From: Haberlea rhodopensis
Lineage: Eukaryota; Streptophyta; Magnoliopsida; Lamiales; Gesneriaceae
Direction of reading: 5' to 3'
Assembly (NCBI GenBank): GCA_907163345.1
Contig: CAJQUN010000020.1
Coordinates: 5,329,722 to 5,393,721, forward strand
DNA length: 64,000 nucleotides
The position numbers were made by a program, and so were the translations under genes. The notes beneath the pieces were generated by a model. It saw only the letters and a program-made list of their open reading frames with translations, had not been told where the DNA came from and made no database searches. This document shows, one piece after another, positions 21,423-32,665 of this stretch. The first letter of the stretch is position 1. Each line of letters starts with the position of its first letter.

Positions 21423-21952
21423 TGTTGGAAAAAGCATGAAAATGAATCAATTTTTTTTAAAAAAAAACATGCTCGATCGATTGAGCGGACCAAAAAGTTT
21501 CTGGTTGTGTTGCTACAGGAGCTCGCTCGATCGATCGAGCGGGGTGCTCGATCGATCGAGCCCTGTTTCAGATTTGTGAAATAATATGTCCATTCATGTT
21601 TGGGTGCGATTTTTGGCCAAATGGTGCCTCCAAATGGTGTCATTTGGACTTGGTTTTTGGTATACTATATAAACAGCATAAACCTACTTAATTAAACACA
21701 GATTTTCGAAATCATTGTCAAACTTTTAGTGAAATTTGAGAGCATTAGTTGTTCATCAAATTGAGTGCTTTGAACCTTTTTGGTTTGAGGACTTGTGCTT
21801 TGGAGTGCTCCTATCACAAGTCATAGTGTTTGTATCTTGTGAGACAAATTGTCATAGCAAACTGTTAGCACCATAGCGGGGCAATATTGTCTTAAGGACG
21901 GAGATTATAAATCTCGCCTCGACATAAAACTTATTTTGAAGCCTTTGTTATT
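21423..21952 (+). repeat. 5' LTR of second Copia element
   Basis: It starts TGTTGGAA. U3 holds three copies of a CTCGATCGAT(C/T)GAG palindrome (21472-21562). A TATATAAA box lies near 21664. The 3' end is approximate, taken from where similarity with the other LTR stops. Confidence 0.8.
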
Positions 21953-22017
21953 TTTTCCTGAGATACACTTTGAGAGAAATTATATACAACAATCTTAAGA
22001 CAATAAAGTGCAATTCA

Positions 22018-25000
22018 ATGGTTTCATCGAGTGCAACAACGACTCCTGTTCACCATGGTGAAAGGCCTGAAAAGGTCAATGGGAACGACTTCAAGCGGTG
22101 GCAACAAAAGATGTTATTTTACTTGACCACGCTAAGTTTGGCAAGGTTCTTAACCGATGAGCCTCCTACGGTTGAAGAAGGAGAGACTGACACCCAAAAG
22201 AGGGCGGCACTAGATGCATGGAATCAAAGCGACTTCCTATGCAAGAAGTACATCCTAAATGGGTTAGACAATAAATTGTATAACGTTTATTATCTTGTGA
22301 AAACAACAAAGGAACTTTGGGCATCGCTGGAAAAGAAGTATAAATCCGAGGATGCCGGCATGAAGAAATTCATAGTTGGACAGTTCCTGGATTTCAAGAT
22401 GGTTGATACCAAGCCTGTGATGGCGCAAATGCAAGATCTACAAGTGATCTTGCATGACATTCATGCGGAGGGAATGAGTCTAAGTGATTCATTCCAAGTC
22501 GCCGCTATGATTGAGAAATTGCCTCCTATGTGGAAGGACTTCAAGAACTATCTGAAACACAAACGAAAGGAGATGAGTCTTGAAGACCTTGTGGTTCGAT
22601 TACGAATCGAGGAGGACAACAAAGTTTCCGAGAGGAAGGCAGGTAGGTTTCAAATGGAACCACGGGCTAACCTAGTTGAACAAAGAACCGGATCAAAGCG
22701 TAAGTTTGACGGTACGGCCTCCAACAATGCCAAGGTGAAAAAGTTCAAAGGAAAATGCTATAAGTATGGAAAGCCCAATCACATGGCAAAGGATTGTCGT
22801 AACAAAGACACTCGTGAAAAAGCAAAAGATCAAGTCAACATGACCGAACATGATCGGATCTCGGAAGACTTGAATGATCTAATGTTAACCGTTGTGATCT
22901 TTGAAGCGAATTTGGTGGACAATCCTATGGAATGGTTCGTCGATTCCGGTGCAACCCGACATGTGTGTTCGGAGAAGGCCATGTTCTCCACATACACTCC
23001 AATAAGTGGGCGCCAACTCTACATGGGAAACTCCACAACATCTCCGGTAATTGGACTGGGGAAGGTGGTTCTAAAGATGACTTCGGGAAAGGAATTGACT
23101 TTGATTGATGTCCTACATGTTCTCGACATCCGAAAGAACCTGATATCCGGATCGGCTCTAGTTAAGGCGGGTTTTAGACTAGTTTTAGAATCTGGAAATT
23201 GTACTCTCCAAAAATGGAGTTTTTGTAGGAAAAGGCTATATGGAGCTTATTCAAAATGAATGTAAGGACGGTTAAACGTCAATTTGAAAGCAATAAAGTG
23301 AATGATTCTACTTATTTGATTGAGTCTTGTAATTTATGGCATGATCGTTTAGGTCACGTAAATTATGGTTCACTTAACAAATTAGTGAAGTTAAATTTAT
23401 TGTCTCAAATGAATGTTAACTTGAAACATACGTGTGAGACTTGTGTCGAGGCCAAGTTAACGAAACCGTCATTCCATTCAATTGAAAGAACCACGACACC
23501 TCTTGAATTAATTCATACGGATTTATGTGATCTAAAGTTTGTGGAAACTAGAGGTGGGAAAAAGTACTTCATTACTTTCATTGATGATTGTACGAGATAT
23601 TGTTACGTCTATTTGCTAAGAAGCAAATACGAGGCCTTGAGAGTATTTAAACAATACAAGAATGAAGTTGAAAATTAACTTAGCAAAAAGATAAAAAATG
23701 TTCGAAGCGATAGAGGATGAGAATATGGAGCACCGTTTGAAGAATTTTGCACTGAGTATGGCATTATTCACCAAACCACTGCCCCCTATTCACCACAATC
23801 AAATGGTATTGCCGAGCGTAAAAATCGTACTCTAAAAGAGATGATGAATGCTATGTTGATAAGTTCTAGATTACCACAAAACTTGTGGGGGAAAGCAATT
23901 CTGTCGGCCAACTACATTCTAAACAAAATACCACACAAAAGTAAGGATGAAACTCCTTATGAGTTATGGAAAGGTCACAAGCCTTCCTACAAATACTTGA
24001 AAGTGTGGTGGTGCTTGGCGAAGGTAGAAGTACACCAAAGCAAGTGAAAATCGGGCCTAAAACAATAGATTGCGTATTTATTGGTTATGCTAACAATAGT
24101 AGTGCATATCGATTTTTAGTACATAAATCTGAAATAAGTGATGTGCATGAAGGTACAATCATGGAATCAAGAAATGTGGTATTTTTTGAAGAAGTATTTC
24201 CTTACAAAACTAACAAGGAAATGAGCCATAAGAAAAGGGTGTATGAAGACGCTAACCGTGACTCTATTGAGGAAGTAGAACCACGACGTAGAAAGAGGAC
24301 CAAAGTGGCTAAAACTTATGGTCCTGACTTCATGACATATATGTAGGACACTGAAACAAGATCGGTTAGTGACGCCTTATCTAGCCCTGATGCTCCTATG
24401 TGGAAAGAGGCTATTAATGGCGAGATAGAATCCATAATGCAAAACCGGAATTGGTAGACCTTCCAACTGGAAGTAAACCATTAGAATGCAAATGGATTCT
24501 TAAAAGGAAATATAAGTCCGATGGTTCAATTAATAAGTACAAGGCGAGACTCGTGGCAAAGGGATAGACAAAAAGAAGGCCTTGATTACTTTGATACATA
24601 TTCACCAGTCACGAGAATTACGTCCATTAGAGTGATCATTGCTATCACTGCTCTAAACAATTTATAGATACATCAAATGGATGTAAAAACGGCATTCCTC
24701 AATGGGGAACTTGAGGAGGAAATTTATATGAAACAACCCGAGGGGTTTGTTGTTCCCGGACAAGAGAAAAATTTGTGTAGACTCGTTAAATCATTGTATG
24801 GGCTTAAGCAAGCGCCAAAACAATGGCATGAAAAATTTGACAAAACTATGTTGTCAAATGGTTTCAAAATTAATGAGTGCGACAAATGTGTATATATGAA
24901 AAACACGCCTAAAGCATATGTAATAGTATACTTGTACATTGATGATATGCTCATAGTGGGAAGCAACTTAGAAATCATCAACGGGACAAAGAAAATGTTG

Positions 25001-25866
25001 ATAAAACATTTTGAAATGAAATATATGGGTGAAGCTGATGTGATACTTGGAATTAAAACTCCAAGATATCTGAACGACGAGTGTTGTCATAGTCTCATTA
25101 TGTTGAGAAAATACTCGAGAAATTTCTCGCGAATGATACGTCGTCTGTAAAAACACCCTATGATCCGAATCTACATTTGGTTAAAAACAAAGGGGACATT
25201 GTCATGCAATTAGAATACTCAAGGATAATTGGCAGTCTCATGTATCTCATGAACTGTACACGTCCTGATATTGCATATGCGGTTGGCAAACTAAGTAGAT
25301 TCACGAGCAATCCAAACAATGACCATTGGAAGGCATTGACGAGGGTACTTAAATATTTAAGATACACCGTGAACTATGGATTGTACTATACAAGATATCC
25401 TGTTGTATTGGAAGGATACAGTGACGCAAATTGGATATCGGACACACAAGACTCCAAGTCGACAAGTGGTTATGTGTTTACCATTGGAGGGGCTGCAGTG
25501 TCGTGGAAATCTATCAAGCAAACTTGTATTGCTAGATCCACTATTGAATCTGAATTCATAGCTTTGGATAAAGCGGGAGAAGAAGCTGAATGGCTTAGAA
25601 GTTTCTTGGAAGAAATTCCTTGTTGGGAAAAATCTGTGCCTGCAATTAAAATACATTGCGATAGCCAATTTGCTATAGGAAGGGCACATAGTAGCATGTA
25701 TAATGGTAAGTCTAGACATATACGTCGTAGACACAATACTATTAAACAGTTGATCTCAAATGGCATTATGTCCATTGACTACGTGAAGTCAAAGGAAAAT
25801 ATTACGGATCCGCTCACGAAAGGCTTGCCTAGAGATCAAGTATATAGCTTATCGAGGGGAATGTGA
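22018..25866 (+). pseudogene. Copia gag-pol of second element, many stops and frame changes
   Basis: Domains in order: the gag core from the ATG at 22018 (WQQKMLFYLTTL); a zinc knuckle at about 22756 in which the second Cys is replaced (CYKYGKPNHMAKDC); protease WFVDSGATRHVC (about 22932); the GAG-pre-integrase motif LWHDRLGHVN (about 23333); integrase with HTDLCDL, FIDDCTRYCYVY and QSNGIAERKNRTLKEM (about 23510-23840); reverse transcriptase with QMDVKTAFLNGELEEEIYM, GLKQAPKQWHEKF and the catalytic LYIDDMLIVGS (about 24675-24965); and RNase H with YSDANW and KSTSGYVFTIGG (about 25420-25490), ending in DPLTKGLP with a stop at 25864-25866. Breaks include the frame change at about 23245, stops near 23676 and 23720, a frame change near 24010, and stops near 24345, 24455, 24565 and 24665. 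It is non-functional. Confidence 0.92.
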
Positions 25867-26420
25867 TTAAAACCCTATAATCAAATCTTGTGGTGGATAC
25901 CCAACCTATGTGACTGGAGATCCCAAGATCTAGGTTCAAAAGGGATAACCAAACTACAATATTGTATACACACCTTTGAGAATTAATCTCCGACTCATTC
26001 CTATGATAAAGGGGTGTAGCCTGCAAAAGGGTAGGAGGATAGGCAAAAGGCCTTTAATGATTCCTAAGACATATTAGAATATTTGGAGTATAGCGGGATA
26101 GATCACCTACGTAAGTGCGAAGTGTGACCGCTTCAAATAATGGAAAGCACTTATGAAACCATGCGTGGTCCATGGCCGAAACGGACACAACCGTAAGAAA
26201 CCAATACGGATGTTAGAATTGTTATGGTGTGGGTTCAATTGTCTTGGTTTACACCAAAGACTAAATAGTTCAAGACTATAAGTTCACTATTAAGTCAAGT
26301 AAATCCGATTGAATACTACTATGGAAGATTCAAAGCCACAAGATATCTCTCCAGATGCCATAATAGTTCGTCAAAGCACTCAATTGCATACATGCATAAA
26401 ATTTAATTCATGTGGGGGAT
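25867..26420 (+). other. Non-coding 3' internal region with polypurine tract
   Basis: About 550 bp separate the pol stop from the 3' LTR, as in many plant Copia elements. It ends in the purine tract TGTGGGGGAT at 26411-26420. Confidence 0.8.
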
Positions 26421-26928
26421 TGTTGGAAAAAGCATGAAAATGAATCAATTTTTTTTAAAAAAAACATGCTCGATGGTTCGAGCAAAATGCTCGATCGATC
26501 GAGCGGACCAGAAAGTTTCTGGTTGTGTTGCTACAGGAGCTCGACCCTGTTTCAGATTTGTGAAATAGTATGTTCATTCATGTTTGGGGTGCGATTTTTG
26601 GCCAAATGGTGCCTCCAAATGGTGTCATTTGGACTTGATTTTGGTCTATTATATAAACAACATAAACCCACTTGATTAAACACAGATTTTCGAAATCATT
26701 GTCAAACTTTTAGTGAAATTTGAGAGCATTAGTTGTTCATAGTGCTTTGAACCTTTGTGGTTTAAGTACTTGTGATTTGGAGTGCTCCTATCACAAGTCA
26801 TAATCGTTGTATCTTGGGAGACAATTTGTCATAGCAAACCGTTAGGACCATAGCGGTGCAATATTGTCTTAAGGACATAGATTACAAATATCGGCTCGAC
26901 GTAAAACTTATTTTGAAGCCATTGTTAT
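26421..26928 (+). repeat. 3' LTR of second Copia element
   Basis: This matches the 5' LTR from TGTTGGAAAAAGC through GAAGCCATTGTTAT. One CGATCGATCGAGC palindrome block is missing compared with the 5' copy, and a diverged one (GCTCGATGGTTCGAGC) is present. The right border is approximate. Confidence 0.8.
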
Positions 26929-27100
26929 CCTACACTCTCCTTTGGACACCGCTGCTGGCGGATATGCTCGCCGGAACTCCGTTTTATTAGATCACTGATG
27001 TGCGATTGAACCCAATTTGTCTCGGCGGCGGAACAATGAGCTGGTGAATCGGACGACTGAAATAGCGGGACGATTCTTGCTTCCGCTTGTAAGATCTAAT
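26929..27100 (+). promoter_or_regulatory. GC-richer stretch, possible leader exon of the F-box/kelch relic
   Basis: This is compositionally unlike its AT-rich surroundings and ends near a good splice donor (CGCTT|GTAAGATC, 27089). It could be the 5' UTR exon of the F-box/kelch pseudogene, with the 27.1-28.5 kb repeats inside the leader intron. This is inference from position only. Confidence 0.3.
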
Positions 27101-28052
27101 TAAGTGTCAAAGCCTTATGAATAGTACTATTATAATGAATAGTAATGAATACTAATGTAATATTCATTTTTTTTTTCAATTTTTTTTTTAATTTTCGTTT
27201 TTCAATTTTTTTTAATAAAATTCTTTTTTGTTTTTAAATATTGTTGATGCTTGTGTTTGGCTTGAACCGATTAGGAAAAAATATATCTTAATCGATTTAT
27301 GTTCGCAACTTCAAATGTTATTTTTTCAGTTTATATAATAAGATGAACATTATTTTTTTTTAAAAAAAGATAGAGTAGTCATTTGGTTATTTTTTCCCCA
27401 TTCGCAACTTCAAATGTTATTTTTTCAGTTTATATAATAAGATGAACATTTTTTTTTAAAAAAAAGATAGAGTAGTCATTTGGTTATTTTTTCCCCATTC
27501 AATTATTATAACATAGTCGTTTTTTTAAAAAAATTTGTTAAATTCGGTCATTTGAATTGTTATATTTTTCGATCAAATGAGGAAAAATTGACCAACATAA
27601 TGTGCGGTGCCCAAAAAAAATAAGTGTCAAACACTTATGAATAGTACTATTGTAATGAATAGTAAAGCACTATTCATTTTTTTTTTCAATTTTTTTTTTA
27701 TTTTCGTTTTTCAATTTTTTTTAATAAAATTCTTTTTTGTTTTTAAATATTGTTGATGCTTGTGTTTGGCTTGAACCGATTAGAAAAAAATATATCTTAA
27801 TCGGTTTATGTTCACAACTTCAAATGTTATTTTTTCAGTTTATATAATAAGATGAACATTTTTTTTTAAAAAAAAGATAGAGTAGTCATTTGGTTATTTT
27901 TTCCCCATTCAATTATTATAGCATAGTCTTTTTTTAAAATTTTTTTTGTTAAAATCGGTCATTTGAATTGTTATATTTTTCGATCAAATCAGGAAAAATT
28001 GACCAACATACTGGTACCTGGCACCGCACAATGTGCGGTGCCCAAAAAAAAA
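27101..28052. repeat. Tandem duplication of about 430-520 bp, with an internal 99-bp duplication
   Basis: Copy A (27101-27620) and copy B (27621-28052) both begin TAAGTGTCAAA and end GTGCGGTGCCCAAAAAAA. Copy A is longer because a 99-bp block starting TTCGCAACTTCAAATG is itself duplicated (27302 and 27401). Copy B carries a hairpin GGCACCGCAC-AAT-GTGCGGTGCC at 28020-28042. It is non-coding and AT-rich. Confidence 0.88.
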
Positions 28053-28055
28053 CTA

Positions 28056-28056
<1 letters not shown>

Positions 28057-28106
<50 letters not shown>
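28057..28106. repeat. (TA)n microsatellite
   Basis: About 25 uninterrupted TA dinucleotides directly follow the tandem duplication. Confidence 0.97.
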
Positions 28107-28109
<3 letters not shown>

Positions 28110-28511
28110 AGCTGTGAATTTTGATGGGGTTCCGCTGGCTTTTCTGAAAGTTTATTAGTTGAAAACCATTTTTGTATTATTACGGGGTTGGAGTGATTTG
28201 GGAGTAAATTGAGGATTTTGAAGTATCAATAAATGTTGTTTTGATGATACAGATAGAATGTTTTTTTTTAACGGGAAAGGATTTCACGAGTTCATGAATC
28301 ATTGGGTTGGATTGACAGATTGTGTATACTGTTGCTGGGAAATTGGATATTTTATTTGACATTGGCGAATTGATAGGGAAAAGTGGAGCTTAATTTCAAT
28401 AGAAAGAAAAATAATAAAGGCGCATCTGAGTTTTTTGTGATTAAATGGGTTTCGTAGTTATGGGATGCTATTGATTTGTTTATTTGTTTCTCATTGGTTA
28501 AGAGTGTGACG

Positions 28512-29665
28512 ATGGATTCCAAGCCCAAAAAGCTAACGAAGTTTGTGTTTTCATCTTTTAATCAAAATAAGTCAAATCTTACTTGTATGGTTGGAGAAGA
28601 TATAAAAAGGAATTGAGGGGAGAAGGTGATGATGGCCATTGCATTATTGAATCAAGTGATTCTTTTCTCCCTGGTTTGCATGATGACGTCGCATTGACGT
28701 GTCTTGCTCGAGCTTATAGATCAGATTATACTTCTGTCATTTTTAAATGCAAGATTCAATACGCTGATTAGAAGTGGGTATTTGTATGAGCTGAGAAGAC
28801 AGTTGGGGATTGTGGAGCATTGGGTCTATATGGTTTGTGATCCAAGAGGGTGGGAGGCGTTTGATCCCTTCAGGGAGAAGTGGATGAGATTGCCTAAAAT
28901 TCCTTGTGACGACTGTTTTAATTGTGCTGATAAGGAGTCATTAGCAGTAGGGAGTGAGTTGTTGGTTTTTGGACGAGAGCTGTTTGAATTCGCCATTTGG
29001 AAGTACAGCCTGACTCGCCGTGGTTGGGTCAGGTGTGAAGGAATGAATCGTCCTCGTTGTCTTTTTGCATCAGGTAGTCTTGGCTCAGTAGCCATAGTCG
29101 CTGGAGGAAGCGACTCTCCTCGTAGATTATGCTCTGGGAAATGTTGCCGAGCATGCACTCTCCTCGTAGATTATGCTCTGGATTTTTCATGGATAAATTT
29201 TTTTATGTTATTAGTGGAATGACTAGTCCAACTTACTCATTAACTTGTGGGGAGGAGTTTGACCTTAATACAAGAAAGTGGAGAAAAATAGAGGGCATGT
29301 ATCCCAATGTCAACCGAGCTGCACAAGCACCTCCTCTTGTTGCAGTAGTTGACAACCAACTCTATGCTGTCGAATATGCAACTAACATGGTGAAGAAGTA
29401 TGACAAGGGAAAGAACTCCTGGAACGAAGTAGGTAGACTTCCAGTGAGGGCCGACACGTCAAATAGTTGGGGTCTTGCTTTCAAGTCCTGTGGAGAGAGA
29501 CTGCTTGTTGTGGGTGGGCAAAGGGGTCCTGAAGGTGAAGCTATTGCCTTGAATTCCTGGCACCCAAAGTCGGGAGTCACGAGTGACACTTTGGATTGGA
29601 AAATTATTGGAGTGAAGGAGCATTCAGGTGTCTTTGTCTACAATTGTGCTGTCATGGGTTGCTGA
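28512..29665 (+). pseudogene. SKIP11-type F-box/kelch-repeat protein, pseudogene
   Basis: Intact relatives (Arabidopsis SKIP11 and its paralogues) are SCF ubiquitin-ligase adaptors with an F-box followed by kelch repeats. Recognisable here are LPGLHDDVALTCLARAYRSD (F-box region, 28660-28720), NTLIRSGYLYELRR, EHWVYMVCD, ADKESLAVGSELLVFG, NRPRCLFASGSLG, LTCGEEFDL, APPLVAVVDNQLYAVEY, WGLAFKSCGERLLVVGG and the conserved end VFVYNCAVMGC with a stop at 29663-29665. The reading frame changes near 28610, 28740 and 29115. At the last, the second kelch repeat is missing and a 25-bp segment (29113-29137) duplicates 29157-29181. The F-box part is shortened and no credible full N-terminus was found. A short ORF from the ATG at 28512 runs into a stop at about 28614. 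Confidence 0.88.
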
Positions 29666-30896
29666 GCCATGATTCTGCGTTTAGGTTGTTTCTCATCTTT
29701 TCCAACATTTGTTATTGTTTGAATCACCATATTTCAATTGTTTGGCATAATAGTCATATTTTTCCTTGTTTGATTCTGCATCTTATTTTACTTTTCGAAA
29801 CATTGGATTTTAGTTGTCTCATCCTGGTGACTGTTTGGGATTCACAACTAACTGCATGACACGAAAATATATCAAGTCAATTGTGTATCTCCTTTTCATT
29901 CTAGTGTTCATTTTTTGTTGGTAAGTGTGTTAGTGTATGTTAGCCGCCTTTCCAAAACCAAATGGCATTTACAGTCATATCTCATGAGATATCATTAACA
30001 TTTGTTATCCTGAACGTTTGCTGAAACTTGTGGGATTTCTATACGGAAATATTGTGCACACCAACGTATGCAGGTTCAATTATGCTTGTCTTGTCGGTAT
30101 CCAACGACTGAATGTTACTTGTTAGGACAAGAAAGTAATGGATGTTAGCACCCTCAACTCCTTGTCCGCACAATAAGTGGTGGAAAATCAGGTTTAGCTG
30201 CAACTGCACCATCATAACAGTTATCATACTGTATGGTATCGTATTTGATTAACGCATCAGCTTTGATTTATGACAAAGACATCCATGTGGAGATACTATA
30301 CAACCGATGCTAAATGCCACGCATAGAGTAATTCTTTCGATATAGTATGGATTAAACCGTTCTATGCGACTTGCTGTTACCCATGTTGGACTTCAGCAGG
30401 GTAAAGCTAGAATTTCGAATTGGTGGTGCTTTAATATATGAGTAGGAGACTCTTGTATTTTTATAAAAGTTTTAGAATTCATATTTTTTTGATGAACAAT
30501 TGCCCCTTCATATCTGGCTGGTTCTACCCTGAGCAATGATTAATAATTCGATTGTGGTGAAGCAAATTTTGCTACAACTTGTGTCACTGTGTCTCACCAA
30601 GATATGGATTGGCCAAAAGTTCAGATAACTATGTGGAGCTTGGAATGACTTCCCAATGTTTAATGAGATAGAGCCTAAATGAGAACCGAAGGTGGCTGAA
30701 TGCAAAATATCATATAAAATCCACAGAAGAATTGTGGGTGTCGAATGTGTCTGGAAATGGACATGAGATTCAGAACATTTTCGAGATTGGAAGCTATGTT
30801 GCTCGCAGGTTTGAGGGGAATGGAACCGAAAAAGGTGGTCATATCTGCATGGTTGAGTCAAGAAACACTTTGGTCGATTAGCATTACCTCTTACAT
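29666..30896. other. Intergenic region, no gene recognised
   Basis: This region contains the former 3' flank of the kelch relic and ordinary mixed-composition DNA. Short open frames (for example 30508-30861, minus) show no family motifs. Confidence 0.5.
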
Positions 30897-30904
30897 CCTC
30901 TCAT

Positions 30905-31324
30905 TAAGGGTGAGCATTCAGTCAACATCGAACTGACCTAATCGAACTTGTAAAAATCGAACCGACCGAATTTATTTTCCGACCAATCGAACCGAGAGGT
31001 TTTTTACTATTAAAACCAAACAAAGTGAACCGATAAAACATCGGTTATTTTGGTCGGTTACCGAATTAACCGATATTGTTTTAAAACAATAAAAAAAATT
31101 AAAACTTTAAAAAACTGATTTGTACAAGTAAACAAAATTAAAAACATAATTTAAAATATCAGTTTAATCAGTTAATCGATATTTTTTGAAATGAAAATCG
31201 AAACTGAACCGATTAAATCGATATTTTTAAAAATGAAAACGAACTTCTGAAGTAACCGAACCGAGTTTCCACATTAATTTGGTTCGGTCATTTAGTTCGA
31301 TTAACCGAATTTTGCTCATCCCTA
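30905..31324. mobile_element. hAT-type non-autonomous element with 8-bp target duplication (family B)
   Basis: The ends are TAAGGGTGAGCA and, on the other strand, TAGGGATGAGCA, flanked by CCTCTCAT (30897-30904) and CCTCTCGT (31325-31332), a 7/8 match. The interior is rich in AACCGA/TCGGTT motifs and long A/T tracts and is non-coding. A second member of the family is at 35195. Confidence 0.8.
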
Positions 31325-31332
31325 CCTCTCGT

Positions 31333-32665
31333 TTAACAAGTCTTCCTTGTAAACACTGATTTAAGTAGCTTTGTGTTGCTAAAAATTCACCAGAGTTGGT
31401 TGATATGCTGAGATGGTACATGAATTGAGCTTTAGATTACGAGGTTCAACGCATCTCTGCTGAGTGGCAATTAGAGCTATAAAGCTAAATTTAAGTTACT
31501 TAGCTCGGTAACTAATGTGCTTAAACTTTGATATATATATTAATTTTGTGTTAAAAAAAAAAATCCAACCAACTCCTCATCACCAGCCATAATTTGAGTA
31601 AAGTTCGATAATTAAGTTCTCGCTGATGATCAAAATCATCCATTTCTCAAGCTTTCAGCAAGTTCTGAACCAACTCAAAAAATCAGCGTTTGAGTTCGAA
31701 TATGAAATATAATAACAATTTGTTTCCAACTCCAGCAATTAAATGATCCCGACATGAAAGGAAGTTGCAGCTGATACGAAAGTCCTTATGTTAGATCCAA
31801 ATAATCCAAATTTAATAAAGATATGTCGGCTCCACATAAAAATTTGGACTACATATCCAAATCAAATTTGAACCATTGTATATAGCATGAGGATAATACC
31901 GTCATGCCAGGATCTCATTTCCACTGAAAGAGGTATGGATACCCATGTTTACGGGAAATTCTTGTATGGACCGGGTCCTACCAAACATCAATACACATTA
32001 AGACATATACATATATATAGATACATATTTATGTATGTTAGTGTATGACATGTCCATGCTTACCCATGCTCCTGGCAGGAACAATCAAGTCCAAGTTCAA
32101 CAGCCCATGTTACTTAACTTCTGGCATCCTATTTCGGTCCAGCTGTCAATCAATTCATTGTGCAAATCGAATCTCTGACGATCCCTGACACTATACTAAA
32201 ACATCTAGCATCTCAAATCTTAGGCAAGCAACAAATCCAACCATCTTTTCCGAAATATTGGTGTAACTGAGAATCAGATGACTACTTTTGATCGAAGGAT
32301 CGAGCACTTAATAGTGACCAGATCCAAATACACAACGCTCTAAATATCGTTTTCTACTTGATGTTACGCAGACTAAGAAGAACCCTGGACAATATTTTGT
32401 AGTTAAGTAAAATGTGAATAAGCAAACTAAAGAGCAACCATTTAAAAAAAGCATAAATAACATAGAACAAACCTTCCTCTACAACCCAGCAGAGGAAATT
32501 GCAGGCATCATTTCAACACCAGAATACAAATTCAAATACAATACACGAGAGAGGGGTGGATTATGTCCTCAATCCGCCACTCTAATTTATTCTAAACAGA
32601 AACGGAGCACACATAATAGCAAGTTCACAAGACACGTAATAGCAAGTTCACAAGACATACAGAGC
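31333..32665. other. Intergenic region downstream of the methyltransferase-like gene
   Basis: No coding sequence was recognised. The right end should contain the 3' UTR of the minus-strand gene that stops at 32666. Plus-strand frames here and into the gene are shadows. Confidence 0.5.

Larger units (their letters stand above)
21423..26928 (+). mobile_element. Second Ty1/Copia LTR retrotransposon, decayed
   Basis: Related LTRs beginning TGTTGGAAAAAGCATGAAAATG lie at 21423 and 26421, enclosing a Copia-order gag-pol and a typical TGTGGGGGAT purine tract (26411-26420). The LTRs differ in the number of CTCGATCGATCGAG palindromes and at scattered positions, so the copy is older than the Sirevirus at the left. 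No primer site is recognisable after the 5' LTR and no target duplication is seen, so one or both LTR borders may be eroded. Confidence 0.85.

Noticed and set aside
26929..27100. Possible continuation of the second Copia 3' LTR
   Set aside because: Similarity with the 5' LTR stops at about 26928, and the following sequence is GC-richer and unrelated.
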